Of a stretch of 64,000 bases of DNA, positions 16,193 through 25,545 are shown piece by piece. Position 1 is the stretch's first letter; each line of letters starts with the position of its first letter. A program made the position numbers and the translations under genes. Source of the stretch: PALSA-1353 sp036267155 (lineage in GTDB: Bacteria > Planctomycetota > Phycisphaerae > Tepidisphaerales > Tepidisphaeraceae); assembly GCA_036267155.1 (NCBI GenBank), contig DATAWP010000007.1:1-64000 (forward strand), read 5' to 3'. A model generated the notes under the pieces. That model was given only the letters and a program-made list of their open reading frames with translations, searched no databases and was not told the origin of the DNA.

Positions 16193-18625
16193 TTATCTGC
16201 TGAAGCCGAAGGAGAAGCTCAACACCTGCGTATTATCCTGTGGACTCTGCGTGATTGGGAAGCCGAAGTCAAGCGCCAGCGGTTGCTTTCCCAAAAATGG
16301 CAGGACCAGCCGGAATCCAAACCCGACGGATGTGCGAATGACGCCGAAATGCATGTTCGGCTCGTAATCGCCGACATCCACGAACAGGACCCCCCGCAAA
16401 AAGTCTTCCGCCAGGGGAAAACCGTATTCCACGCCGCCGGTGGTGAAAAAGTCGGCGCCCACGGCGTCGTCGGCCGGCCCGGATCTGGGGCTGACGCCCC
16501 AATATTCGAATCCGCGAATGGTGCCGATGCCGCCGCCGTAAAACCGCTCGTAAAACGGCGCCTTCCGCGGGTCGTCCCCCGCTTCAATGTGAACATCGAT
16601 CACCGATCGCCGGCCCAGAAGGTCTTCGTTCACTTGCTGATAAGCGGACCAGGTGCCCTGAATCCGGTCGTAATCCACCGTTCCGCCCATGGCGCCGGCA
16701 TCGGTGAAACTGATCGACGCGTCGGTTCCTTCGTACGTGGTCGGGCCGTGGTTGGTGGTGTCGCGCTGGAACTTGGCGGTGACGGTGGTCAGCGTGTGAT
16801 GACCCGCCCCGGCGTTGATTTCCGGCGCATTCGACGAAAGCGGCAGGGCGAGATTCTTGATGTCCACATCCGCCGCTCCCAGAATCACCGAGGCGGAATA
16901 AACATAGGTGAAACGTTTGCCGAACTGAATGTTGCCGCCTGCCCGGTCGTCGTTGTAAATGGGACGGACGAACATTTCGTAATAAAGGCTGCTGCCGAAA
17001 GTGTAAGGCTGGTCGAAGAGATACGGCTCGAAAAAGCTGATGGTGGCGTCCGTCTCCTGTGTGCCGGGGTCGAAGCGGGCCGTGAAATCCTGTCCCGCGC
17101 CGGTGAAGGCCCTGTCGCTGAACGCCTCGCCCCAGCTCGTGGGGAAATTGGTGACGTCGAAGTTCTGCTGCTCATATCCAAGCTGCCCGCCGAAGCCGCC
17201 GTCGCTGTTGATTCCGATCCCGGCGCTGATCTGCGCCGTTCGCTGCTCGGTGACATCCACCAGCAGATCGCGCACGTTCGGATCGTCGCCCACCGGGGTG
17301 ATGGAAACGCTCGAAAACTCCGGCAATCCCCGCAGCCGATCTTCCGCATCCTGAATCTCGGATGAATCGTATCGCTGCCCCGGCCTCATGTGCAGTTCGC
17401 GCAGGATCACCTTGTCCTGCGTTTTGGAATTGCCCTTGATCAGAATCCGCCCCTGCCGGAACTGCTTGCCCTCGCTGATTTCGTACACCAGGCGGACTTT
17501 GCCCGGTTCCTTCTCATAATACGGCTGCGGATCGATGCGGAGATAATCGGGGCTGGGCTCGATTCCCGGCTGCTCCTCGTAAATGTATCCGCCCGCCCTA
17601 CTGTACGCCTTGACCATTTCCCGAACATCCCGGTCGATTCCGTCCTTGTTATATGGAACGCCCTCAACCGACTTCAGCGTCATGCGAAGTGTTCCCTCCG
17701 GCACGGCCAGATTGCCCTGGAACAGCACCTGGTCGATCACATAGCGAACCCCCTCGTCGATGACGAACGTGATCTGCATTTCCGTCATGTCCGGCGAACG
17801 TGAAATCTTCCGCCCCACCCGCACGTCGAAAAATCCCATGTCCCGGTAAAACCGAATCAGGCTCGCAACATCTTCATCGAGCAGCTCCGGATCGTATTTC
17901 CCCGGATTGAAGATGAAGATGTAGCTGCCCGTCTTGATCTGGTCCTTCAGCTTCCACGCACTGAAGGTGTTGTTGCCGATGAAATCGATCTTGCGTATGC
18001 GCACTTGCGGCCCCTCGACGATATGAAAAAACACCACACCGCTTTTTTGCAGCTCGGCGGGCGACCACGTCACGTGCGCATACGGATAATTCTTGTCGCT
18101 GTACAACCTTTCGATGGCCTGCTGCGCCAGATTGACGCGGAACGGGTCGATCGCCTCCTCCGGCTTCAGATCCACGACGTCCTGAAGGTCGTGCGTCTTC
18201 ACGGTGACGTTTCCGTCGTAGCGAATTTCCTTGATTTCTTTTTGTTCGGTGACGACGAAGATGACGATCACGCCGGTGGGGGTCGGCTGAACGCGCGCCT
18301 CCACGTCGCCGAACTTTCTCATTTTGTCGTAAATTCGCTGGTAATCCCCAACGACGGTGGCTGGATCAAATTTGTCCCCCACGCGCGTCCGGACCAATTC
18401 CAGAATCACCGAGGTGCTGACCCGCGTGTTTCCCAGCACCCGCACGGATTCGACGGTGCGGCCCGCGTATTGCCCCGCGGCGGCAAGGTCACGCACCGGG
18501 CCGGGCGAGGGCTCATCCGCATGGGCACATGGCAATCCGATCCAGCCAGCAACCAGCATTCCCACCAACAGCCAGCTTAATTGCTTGCCAAACTGATGAA
18601 TACGCACGCGCCGCCCGCTCGCCAA
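16193..18625 (-). CDS. bamA: Outer membrane protein assembly factor BamA
   Basis: Core of the BAM complex that folds beta-barrels into the outer membrane. A signal peptide (LSWLLVGMLVAGWIGLPCAHA) is followed by POTRA repeats with the hallmark VESVRVLGNTRVS, IDFIGNNTFSAWKLKD, VLFQGNLAVPEGTLR and GRILIKGNSKTQDKVILREL, then a C-terminal 16-strand barrel with RGFEYWGVSPR and the final aromatic SFSFGFSR. Up to 810 residues if the TTG at 18625 starts it; an in-frame GTG at 18607 gives an equally good signal peptide. First gene of bamA-skp-lpxD. Confidence 0.95.
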   Translation of the reverse strand: MASGRRVRIHQFGKQLSWLLVGMLVAGWIGLPCAHADEPSPGPVRDLAAAGQYAGRTVESVRVLGNTRVSTSVILELVRTRVGDKFDPATVVGDYQRIYDKMRKFGDVEARVQPTPTGVIVIFVVTEQKEIKEIRYDGNVTVKTHDLQDVVDLKPEEAIDPFRVNLAQQAIERLYSDKNYPYAHVTWSPAELQKSGVVFFHIVEGPQVRIRKIDFIGNNTFSAWKLKDQIKTGSYIFIFNPGKYDPELLDEDVASLIRFYRDMGFFDVRVGRKISRSPDMTEMQITFVIDEGVRYVIDQVLFQGNLAVPEGTLRMTLKSVEGVPYNKDGIDRDVREMVKAYSRAGGYIYEEQPGIEPSPDYLRIDPQPYYEKEPGKVRLVYEISEGKQFRQGRILIKGNSKTQDKVILRELHMRPGQRYDSSEIQDAEDRLRGLPEFSSVSITPVGDDPNVRDLLVDVTEQRTAQISAGIGINSDGGFGGQLGYEQQNFDVTNFPTSWGEAFSDRAFTGAGQDFTARFDPGTQETDATISFFEPYLFDQPYTFGSSLYYEMFVRPIYNDDRAGGNIQFGKRFTYVYSASVILGAADVDIKNLALPLSSNAPEINAGAGHHTLTTVTAKFQRDTTNHGPTTYEGTDASISFTDAGAMGGTVDYDRIQGTWSAYQQVNEDLLGRRSVIDVHIEAGDDPRKAPFYERFYGGGIGTIRGFEYWGVSPRSGPADDAVGADFFTTGGVEYGFPLAEDFLRGVLFVDVGDYEPNMHFGVIRTSVGFGFRLVLPFLGKQPLALDFGFPITQSPQDNTQVLSFSFGFSR

Positions 18626-18747
18626 GAGTCTTGCTGCCGCTTCTTTCCCCGACGCCGGCAGTTTGCCGGAGTGTAACCGTCAACGATTGGATGTCAAAAA
18701 GCCCGAGGCGTTGCGCCGAGTCTGTTGGAGATTCAATTTTTTGCAGT

Positions 18748-18774
18748 GATCGGCGGCGCCGCGCGCCGCCGATC
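18748..18774. other. Perfect 11-bp stem-loop between bamA and the response regulator
   Basis: gatcggcggcg (18748-18758) pairs perfectly with cgccgccgatc (18764-18774) around a 5-base loop. It lies between divergent genes and is not followed by a T-run on either strand, so it is not a standard terminator. It might be a REP-like unit or an operator. Confidence 0.6.
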
Positions 18775-18872
18775 AATATGATCCAGACCCGTTGAAACGC
18801 CGGCGCCTCGCCTTTTGCCTCCGCCCGATACCCGCTATGATATTGGCCGGATTTTGCCATTCGAGCCAACGC

Positions 18873-19553
18873 ATGCGTCTTCTGGTTGTCGAGGATTATC
18901 AGCCCCTTCGCGAATCGCTCGTTCAGGGTCTGCGCGAGGCCCGCTATGCCGTCGATGAAGCCTCCGACGGGCAAACCGCGCTGTGGCACGCCCGATCGGG
19001 CGAACACGACATCATCATCCTCGACATTATGCTTCCCAAACTCGACGGCCTGTCCGTTCTGCGCCAGCTTCGTGAGCAGCGTTCTCCTTCCCTGGTCCTG
19101 CTGCTGACGGCCAAGGATACCGCCCAGGACAAAATCACCGGCCTGGAAATGGGAGCCGATGATTATCTCGTCAAGCCGTTTGTATTTGCAGAGCTGCTGG
19201 CTCGCGTCAAAGCGCTCATCCGCCGTAAATACGACACGAAATCCACGATCCTGCGGATTGCCGATCTCGAGGTGGACGTTTCCGGCCGATGCGTGCGGCG
19301 GGGCGGCAAGCCCGTCGATCTCAGCGGCCGCGAGTACGCCCTGCTGGAATACCTCGCACACAACGCCGGCCGGATTGTCTCCCGAACCGACATCTGGCAG
19401 CACGTTTACGATTTCAATGCTTCCCCCGAGAGCAACGTCGTGGACGTTTACATCGGCCTGCTTCGGAAAAAAATCGAGCGCGCCGGCAAACCCCGCCTCA
19501 TCCACACCCGCCGCGGACAGGGATATCTCCTCGCCGAAATGGAGCAACGATGA
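18873..19553 (+). CDS. OmpR-family response regulator
   Basis: A 226-residue two-component regulator. The receiver domain (1-115) has the acidic pocket VVED, phospho-acceptor Asp51 in IIILDIMLPKLDG, the TAKD switch and Lys in DDYLVKPF. The C-terminal winged helix (about 125-222) has SGREYALLEYLAHNAG, VVDVYIGLLRKKI and IHTRRGQGYLL. The internal ATG at 18873, just before MRLLVVED, fits the family start. It is translationally coupled to the kinase (ATGA). The architecture resembles QseB/CusR/TctD regulators; the signal and targets are unknown. Confidence 0.95.
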   Translation: MRLLVVEDYQPLRESLVQGLREARYAVDEASDGQTALWHARSGEHDIIILDIMLPKLDGLSVLRQLREQRSPSLVLLLTAKDTAQDKITGLEMGADDYLVKPFVFAELLARVKALIRRKYDTKSTILRIADLEVDVSGRCVRRGGKPVDLSGREYALLEYLAHNAGRIVSRTDIWQHVYDFNASPESNVVDVYIGLLRKKIERAGKPRLIHTRRGQGYLLAEMEQR

Positions 19554-21019
19554 TCCGATCGCTGCGGCTTCGCCTGCTCGTCCACACCTCCCTGGCGGCG
19601 GCACTGATGCTCGGGCTGCTCGGCGCGGCCCTCTATTTCTTCGTGCGGCACTCGATCGAGGCCGATTTCAATCAGGACCTCCTTGCCAAGGCCCACGCCG
19701 TTGCCGCCACCGCCGAACAACACGGCCAGACGATTATCTTCGACTACGAGCCCGACGAGTTGCCCCAGTTCGTCACCAGCGATCATCCCGATTATTTCCA
19801 GGCATGGATCGATCCGAAAGTGGTGCTCCGCTCCCCTTCGCTGAAGCAGGCCGATCTTCCCCGCCTGCCCGTCACCGGCGAGGTGGTTTACAGAGACATG
19901 GTTCTCCCCGATGGCCGTCCCGGCCGAATGGTCGGCATGTCATTTACCACCACGATCGAGCCCAATGCCGGACGGAATATTCTGCACGCGGAAAATTCCC
20001 GCACGGTCATTCTCAGCGTCGCAACCGACACGATTGCCCTTCATCGCACGCTGGAAAACTTGGGCTGGCTGCTGGTGGGATTGTGCTTGCTTGCCGTCGC
20101 CGCATCGGGAATTGTTTTGGTTTGGATCGTTGGCCGAGCGGTGCGGCCGCTCGAGCGGATCGCGCGTGACATTGACGAATTGCAGGAAAATGATCTGTCC
20201 GTCCGCCTTCACCCCCCGGACGTTCCGCTGGAACTTCAGCCCGTCGTCGAAAAACTGAACGGCTTGTTGTCGCGGCTGGATGCCGCCTTCTCGCGCGAAA
20301 AAGCTTTCACCGCGGATGTCGCGCACGAGCTTCGCACGCCCGTGACGGCGCTGCTTACCACCTTTGAGGTCTGCCGATCGCGGCCGCGCGATGAGGTCGC
20401 CTACATCGCGGCCATCGACAAGTGCAGGGGCGTTGCCCATCGAATGCAGACGCTGGTTGAATCCCTCCTTCTGCTCGCCCGCGCCGAAGCGGGCCAGCTT
20501 CCGCTGAAGCTTCAGTCCACCGATGCCGCCGATCTGCTCGATGATTGCTGGGCCATGTTCAGCCCGCGCGCCGAGGATCGCCGGATGAAGCTGCAATGGC
20601 AAGCCGACGGGCCCATCCCCATCGAAACCGACCCCGAAAAATTGCGGATCATTTTGCACAATCTCTTCGACAACGCGGTTTCGTACGCGGACGAAGCCGG
20701 CTCGATCCGGATCGCCGCCGAACTGCGCGGCAATGAATTCCGCGTCGAGGTCGCCAACACCGGCAGTCACGTCGGCGCCGAACAGGAGAAGCATCTCTTC
20801 GAGCGATTCTGGCGCGGCGACAAAGCTCGCGCCGAAGTGGGCGTTCACTGTGGTCTGGGTCTGTCGCTGTGTCAACGGCTCGCCCGGCTATTGAAGGGGA
20901 GGATCGAAGTCCAAACCGCCGAGCACGGCTGGTTCACCGTCCGTCTCACGCTGCCCGCCGGCCATGTCGAGCAGCCTGCGCCTTCCATAACAGCCCCGGT
21001 CGGTTCTGTTGCCGATTAG
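19550..21019 (+). CDS. Sensor histidine kinase
   Basis: 489 residues. Membrane helix 1 (about 9-31), a periplasmic sensor of about 140 residues, helix 2 (about 172-196, LGWLLVGLCLLAVAASGIVL), then HAMP, the dimerisation H-box FTADVAHELRTPVTAL with phospho-His259, and the ATPase domain with N-box LHNLFDNAVSYA and GLGLSLCQRL. The start overlaps the regulator stop (ATGA), so the pair is cotranscribed. The topology is that of QseC/CusS-like sensors of small periplasmic ligands or metals; nothing visible fixes the ligand. Confidence 0.95.
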   Translation: MIRSLRLRLLVHTSLAAALMLGLLGAALYFFVRHSIEADFNQDLLAKAHAVAATAEQHGQTIIFDYEPDELPQFVTSDHPDYFQAWIDPKVVLRSPSLKQADLPRLPVTGEVVYRDMVLPDGRPGRMVGMSFTTTIEPNAGRNILHAENSRTVILSVATDTIALHRTLENLGWLLVGLCLLAVAASGIVLVWIVGRAVRPLERIARDIDELQENDLSVRLHPPDVPLELQPVVEKLNGLLSRLDAAFSREKAFTADVAHELRTPVTALLTTFEVCRSRPRDEVAYIAAIDKCRGVAHRMQTLVESLLLLARAEAGQLPLKLQSTDAADLLDDCWAMFSPRAEDRRMKLQWQADGPIPIETDPEKLRIILHNLFDNAVSYADEAGSIRIAAELRGNEFRVEVANTGSHVGAEQEKHLFERFWRGDKARAEVGVHCGLGLSLCQRLARLLKGRIEVQTAEHGWFTVRLTLPAGHVEQPAPSITAPVGSVAD

Positions 21020-21116
21020 ACCAATTTCGACGGTCACGCAGCATTCCCGATGCTTAAAAAAACCGCGAGATGGCAATCCTGCGGGCTTCGAATGCTGCAC
21101 TGCCCATGATCGCAAA

Positions 21117-23165
21117 CTATTTCGGAGTGGATGTCACGACCGGCTTCCCCGGCGCCGACACCGATATCGGCCGCGCCTTTGGCCGGACGGTGGCGATTCC
21201 CAGAACTTCATTCGCGTAACACCGAAGGATTTCCGCCACGGATAGCGCCGATGCGATCGCTCCCCGCGACGCATGGGGGGCGTCGCCGTCACACAGTTCG
21301 CAAAGCTGGCCGACGCCGTCGCCCGAAATGTACTGAAGGCACGGTTTCAACCATTCGTGGATTTTCATGACCGAATCGTCATTTCGCCCCTGCGTCCTCA
21401 CGTACGCGGCCGCCAGTGGACCCAGCAGCCACGGATAAGCCGAGCCCTGATGTTGCGTCCGATCGCGCGAGACGACATTTCCGCCGTAGCGGCCCTGATA
21501 TGCCGGGTCGCGCCGCGAAAGCGTGCGCAAGCCCATCGGCGTTAAAAGCTCGTTCAACACCAACCGAACCACCGCCTCGTTGCGCTGCGACGCCAGCACC
21601 GGGTACGGCAGGCTGATCGCCAGGATCTGGTTCGGCCGGATCGACGGGTCACTTCCATGGTCTTCCACCACGTCGTAACAGCAGTTCAACTCGGCGTTCC
21701 AGAATATCCGGTTGAAAGATGCCTGCGTTTTCTGAGCCAGCGTTTCCCATTCCTGGGCCAGGCCGCTTTTTCCCAAACGCGACGCCAGCGAACTGGCCGT
21801 CCGCAGAGCATTGAACCACAGCGCGTTCAACTCGACGGTCCGGCCCTGCCGCGGCGTGACAACCCAATCGCCAACCTTCGCATCCATCCAGGACGTGGGG
21901 ACACCCGGCGCGCGGCTGCCGACCAGGCCGTCGGCGTCGCAGAAGATTCCCAGCCGGGTTCCTTCGCGATACGCCTTGATGATTTTCTCCACCGTCGGCA
22001 GAAGCGAATCGGCAGTTTGCTCATCGTCCGTGAGCCGGAAGTATTCACCGACCGCGTTGATGAACCACAGGGATGTGTCGGCCCCGTTGTACTGCGGCGC
22101 CGCGCCGCTTTCGGGGAAATCCGTGGGAATCAATCCATCCTGCAACTTCCCCGCCAGCGAAAGCAGCAGCGACCGTCCCTCGTCCAGCCGTCCCGGCACC
22201 AGGAAAAGCCCGTTGAATCCGATCAAGGCCGTCCGCCCGCTGGGAGACGACCAGGGATATTGCGATATCACATTCGCCGTCCCCTGGTCTGGCGGCTCGG
22301 CAGGCGAACTGACCACAAACGCATCGGCCGCCTTGAGCAATGTTTCCAGTTCCTCATCCACCTCGGACCGTACGATGGCCGTGTGCCGATCGAAATTCTC
22401 CCGCGCCCGCTCCAGGTCGGTGCAGACGCGCTTCAATTCCAGCGGCTCCATCGAGCAGGCCAGATGCACCGTTTGCCCCGGAGCCAGAGTCCAGCGGAAC
22501 GATCCCGGCTTCCACAGGTCCTCCAAACCGCTGTACCCACGCTCATTCTCACGGCGGTAAATCGTGTTCAGATACCAATGCGGCTCCGACCGGAACTCGC
22601 CGTCATGCGCCAAAAAAACTTCCGGCGTCCGCGAGCTGGCCGGAATCTGAACCAGCCCGTCGCGTTTCACCTCCGCCGCGAGCCTGCTGTTCCATTGGTA
22701 CATCAATTCATGAATCCCGCGCAGCGCCAGCAGCGCCTTGATCTCCAGCGTCACCGATTTCTCGCCCGTCAGCAGCGAGTACGAAAGACAAACGGTGTTT
22801 TCCCCCGGCATCAGATGCAGCGATTTTTCGATCGTAAAACCTTCGCCCTGAAAGGCCCATCTGGGGAAGGGATCGACGTTGAACGCCCGCAGATGCTGAA
22901 ACCCCCGCGGATAGATCGCCCCCGGATATTCGTTGCACGACAGCGCAAATTCCCCGTGCGAGGTCCAGACCGTCTCCTCAACGTGGGAGAGGAGCACCAT
23001 CCGTCGCACCGGCGGCGACATCGCCGCCACCAGCAAGCCGTGATATTTGCGCGTGTTGAGTCCGCAAAGGGTTGAGCAGGCATATCCACCCTGACCGTTG
23101 GTGGCCAGCCATTCCCGCTCGATCAGCCCCTCGAAATTCATGCCCGAGATGTTTGTCAAACGCAT
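21117..23165 (-). CDS. GH133 glycogen debranching enzyme (amylo-alpha-1,6-glucosidase)
   Basis: 682 residues. The N-terminal GDE_N domain begins with 'EREWLATNGQGGYACSTLCG' and NTRKYHGLLVA, diagnostic of the bacterial amylo-1,6-glucosidase family. The C-terminal (alpha/alpha)6 barrel includes GFNGLFLVPGRLDEG, DTSLWFINAVGEYFR, TSWMDAKVGDWVVTPR and QGSAYPWLLGPLAAAYVR. It hydrolyses alpha-1,6 branch points of glycogen in the cytoplasm. GGAGG six bases before the ATG at 23165 fixes the start over the GTG one codon earlier. It converges on the kinase gene and stands alone. Confidence 0.93.
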   Translation of the reverse strand: MRLTNISGMNFEGLIEREWLATNGQGGYACSTLCGLNTRKYHGLLVAAMSPPVRRMVLLSHVEETVWTSHGEFALSCNEYPGAIYPRGFQHLRAFNVDPFPRWAFQGEGFTIEKSLHLMPGENTVCLSYSLLTGEKSVTLEIKALLALRGIHELMYQWNSRLAAEVKRDGLVQIPASSRTPEVFLAHDGEFRSEPHWYLNTIYRRENERGYSGLEDLWKPGSFRWTLAPGQTVHLACSMEPLELKRVCTDLERARENFDRHTAIVRSEVDEELETLLKAADAFVVSSPAEPPDQGTANVISQYPWSSPSGRTALIGFNGLFLVPGRLDEGRSLLLSLAGKLQDGLIPTDFPESGAAPQYNGADTSLWFINAVGEYFRLTDDEQTADSLLPTVEKIIKAYREGTRLGIFCDADGLVGSRAPGVPTSWMDAKVGDWVVTPRQGRTVELNALWFNALRTASSLASRLGKSGLAQEWETLAQKTQASFNRIFWNAELNCCYDVVEDHGSDPSIRPNQILAISLPYPVLASQRNEAVVRLVLNELLTPMGLRTLSRRDPAYQGRYGGNVVSRDRTQHQGSAYPWLLGPLAAAYVRTQGRNDDSVMKIHEWLKPCLQYISGDGVGQLCELCDGDAPHASRGAIASALSVAEILRCYANEVLGIATVRPKARPISVSAPGKPVVTSTPK

Positions 23166-23433
23166 CACATTCCTCCATGAATCCCCAGATCATTATCCCC
23201 AGCGGTCCCGAAAGTAGCAACCAACGGATTAATTGCCCAGAGGCGGTGCATCGCCCCGATCCCTGTCCCCGTCCGCACCCCAAACAACGCGACAATCATC
23301 GTCGCGATCCGCAAACCGGGGACCGCGCCCTCCGTCCGATATCGTTATGCCCGTTAAGTGCCCTTGAATGAAGGACGATGGACGATGAGAGGGGTCATTG
23401 CAGAGTAATAACGAGCTGGGCAAGGCAGGAATT

Positions 23434-23985
23434 ATGACACAGAAATCTATTGGCTGGATCGCGTTATACACGTGCGTGATAGCGGTCGCCGTCGCGGTTT
23501 TTGACGGCCATCGGCCAGAGCCGCAGACCGCGCAGGCCTCGACTTCGCCGCAGTCGCCGGCGGTGTCTCCCGATGTCACCCAGGCGTGCCAGGCTGTCAT
23601 CAATCAGATGGTCATGATTCAGCGAATCACCGCCGACGAGATGCGCGCAACCGGCAGGAGATTCCTGCCGACGTTCGATGAATGCGTGGCTCAAGAGTAT
23701 CAAATCGATACGTCAAGCTGTCCGGCCGATTTCCGATTGGCCGTATTGCATTTCGTTGCGGCCGAGGATTCCGCCCGCGTTCACGCCCACATGGACAAAA
23801 CCGGCCAAGCCGAAGCGGCCCTCGCGGCATGCTTCGAAATGATGGGGCCGAGGTTTGTTTCCGCTCCCCAATCGATGGTCGGTTCCGACGCGAAAGTCGC
23901 GGATGAGCAGAGGCAGGACCTGGCAAAAATTCAGTCGGCCGGACTGGATCTGGTACAGGCTTCCATGAGATACGGCGTGAAATAG
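23434..23985 (+). CDS. Secreted hypothetical protein
   Basis: 183 residues from the ATG at 23434. The hydrophobic N-terminal segment SIGWIALYTCVIAVAVAVF is an uncleaved anchor or signal. The rest is helical and soluble with four cysteines (TQACQ, DECVAQ, SSCPAD, AACFEMM) that could form two disulfides in the periplasm. Also seen: ITADEMRATGRRFLPTFDEC and FVAAEDSARVHAHM. No family recognised. It is a single gene between the debranching enzyme and the BrnTA pair. Confidence 0.65.
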   Translation: MTQKSIGWIALYTCVIAVAVAVFDGHRPEPQTAQASTSPQSPAVSPDVTQACQAVINQMVMIQRITADEMRATGRRFLPTFDECVAQEYQIDTSSCPADFRLAVLHFVAAEDSARVHAHMDKTGQAEAALAACFEMMGPRFVSAPQSMVGSDAKVADEQRQDLAKIQSAGLDLVQASMRYGVK

Positions 23986-24159
23986 CCTTCGGCCGATTTT
24001 CGAAAACGTCGGGGCGGATGATGGCACGAACCGTTCCCGGAGACCGCGCCTCCGCATCATTTAGCAAATCAGTCTCAGGGTCGCTGTTTCCGGCGCAGCT
24101 TCCAACTTTTCTAGAGAACGCGATGGGCCCGCATCGCAGCGGCCCGCATCGCAGCTGCA

Positions 24160-24188
24160 TTGACTCGCCGGCGAATTTGTTATATACA
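24160..24188 (+). promoter_or_regulatory. Probable brnTA promoter
   Basis: TTGACT (24160-24165) and TATACA (24183-24188) are 17 bp apart and end 12 bases before the brnT GTG start. If transcription begins 6-8 bases after the -10 box the mRNA would be almost leaderless. A tandem 15-bp repeat (ggcccgcatcgcagc, 24126-24155) lies just upstream. Confidence 0.5.
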
Positions 24189-24199
24189 ATAATGAGCTC

Positions 24200-24469
24200 G
24201 TGAATCGCTTTCGCTGGAACCATTGGAATATCGAACACCTTGCCGAGCATCGCGTCGCCCCCGGGGACGCTGAACACGTGGTGAACCTGGCGCGTCGGCC
24301 TTATCCTCGGCAAATCGAAGATGAAAAGTTCTATATCGCGGGACAAAGCCCCGATGGGACCTATTTGCAGGTGATCTACGTTTTGGACGCCGATGACGTG
24401 ATCTACGTGATTCACGCTCGGCCGCTCACCGATCGTGAGAAGCGCATTTACCGCAGAAGCAAAAGATGA
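24200..24469 (+). CDS. brnT: BrnT-family toxin
   Basis: An 89-residue RelE-fold ribonuclease toxin. It begins FRWNHWNIEHLAEHRVAPGD, a BrnT variant of the usual 'W...K...n..KHgv' motif, and ends with the conserved VIHARPLTDREKRIYRR, where the Arg residues are functional in the family. The start is GTG. The stop overlaps the antitoxin start (ATGA), in the standard toxin-first order of BrnTA. Confidence 0.85.
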   Translation: MNRFRWNHWNIEHLAEHRVAPGDAEHVVNLARRPYPRQIEDEKFYIAGQSPDGTYLQVIYVLDADDVIYVIHARPLTDREKRIYRRSKR

Positions 24470-24771
24470 AGAAAAAACCGCGGAAAGCTTACTGGGACAT
24501 GACTTCGGAGGAGCTCACCGAGGCCACGAAAGAGTTTGATCGGGAAGGGACCATTCTTCGCACCAAGCCGCTCAGCGCGGAAATGCGTCGAAAATGGGAG
24601 AAGGCCAAAAAGCGGGGGCGTCCCAAAGTGGGAGGAGGATCCAAACGGGTGCTTATTTCGATGGAGACGGGTCTTCTATTCCGAGCCGACAAACTAGCTC
24701 GCCGACGCGGCATCGGACGGTCCGAACTCATCGCTGAGGGCCTCAAGACGCTGCTGGCAAAAGCATCTTAA
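24466..24771 (+). CDS. BrnA-like antitoxin
   Basis: A 101-residue antitoxin. The N-terminus (KAYWDMTSEELTEATKEFDR) should contact the toxin. The C-terminal ribbon-helix-helix (KRVLISMETGLLFRADKLAR, then RRGIGRSELIAEGLKTLL) should bind the operator. A basic linker KKRGRPKVGGGSKR joins them. It is coupled to brnT by a 4-bp overlap and ends 24 bp before the PPTase gene, so read-through into that gene is possible. Confidence 0.8.
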   Translation: MKKKPRKAYWDMTSEELTEATKEFDREGTILRTKPLSAEMRRKWEKAKKRGRPKVGGGSKRVLISMETGLLFRADKLARRRGIGRSELIAEGLKTLLAKAS

Positions 24772-24795
24772 ACGCCCCAAACCCAGGAACCGAAA

Positions 24796-25545
24796 ATGCA
24801 ACCGCCCGCGACCTTGGAATGGGATGGGCTCGTCACGGCCGTCCACGGCTGGCAAAGTTTTTTGGATCATCTGCCCACGGAAAGTCTGGAACGTAAATGC
24901 CTTTCCTGGCTGTCGCCCGCCGAGCGGATTCGTCACAAGCAATTCAAAACGGAAAAGCTGCGGCAACTTTATCTGGCGACCCGGACGCTGTGCCGCATGA
25001 CGTTGTCGCGGTATACGGGCGTGAGCCCCGCGGCCTGGAAGTTCGTCAAAGCGGCGCACGGAAAGCCGAGGATCGCCGGGCCGGCAAAGTTCAAATCCCT
25101 GCGCTTCAATCTGACGCACACCGACGGACTCGTGATCTGCGTCGTGACCCGCGCCGGCGAGATCGGCGTGGATGCTGAACAGACCTCGCGCAGCGTTGAC
25201 ATTCCCCAGGTCGTCCGACATTTCTTTTCCGCGGCGGAGCAAGCGATTTTTGCGGACCTGCCGCGGAAGCAGCGCACGACATGGTTCTTGCGGCAATGGG
25301 TTCTGAAAGAGGCGTACCTCAAGGGGCGGGGGATGGGTCTGGCACTTTCGCCGGATCGTTTCACGATCGAGTTGGACGATAACGGCCAGCCGTTGCCGCT
25401 CGGCAACTGGCGGTTTGCACTCCATCGCCCAAGTCCGCGGCACGTGGCGGCGGCGGCCATACGCCGGCAGCGCGGCGCTGCTCCGGTTTCCTTCAATTGG
25501 TTTGTGGCCGACGATCTACTCGAAGCTTGCATCGCCGTCGAATGA
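24796..25545 (+). CDS. Sfp-type 4'-phosphopantetheinyl transferase
   Basis: 249 residues. The enzyme moves phosphopantetheine from CoA to the conserved serine of carrier-protein domains. Key motifs are FNLTHTDG (104-111), IGVDAEQ with the magnesium-binding Asp126 and Glu128, and WVLKEAYLKGRG (168-179). This two-lobe length and the WxxKEAxxK motif define the Sfp/EntD class used by NRPS and PKS proteins. Its 3' end overlaps the convergent GNAT gene by 30 bp, which places it beside an A-T protein that needs exactly this activation. Confidence 0.93.
   Translation: MQPPATLEWDGLVTAVHGWQSFLDHLPTESLERKCLSWLSPAERIRHKQFKTEKLRQLYLATRTLCRMTLSRYTGVSPAAWKFVKAAHGKPRIAGPAKFKSLRFNLTHTDGLVICVVTRAGEIGVDAEQTSRSVDIPQVVRHFFSAAEQAIFADLPRKQRTTWFLRQWVLKEAYLKGRGMGLALSPDRFTIELDDNGQPLPLGNWRFALHRPSPRHVAAAAIRRQRGAAPVSFNWFVADDLLEACIAVE

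Noticed and set aside
21020..21116. Terminator between the kinase and debranching-enzyme genes
   Set aside because: There is a T-run on the minus strand, but the stem before it has only about four pairs, so it is not reported as a feature.
24126..24155. Tandem 15-bp direct repeat before brnT as an iteron or CRISPR-like array
   Set aside because: Only two copies with no spacer. It is too short for an array or origin and probably incidental.
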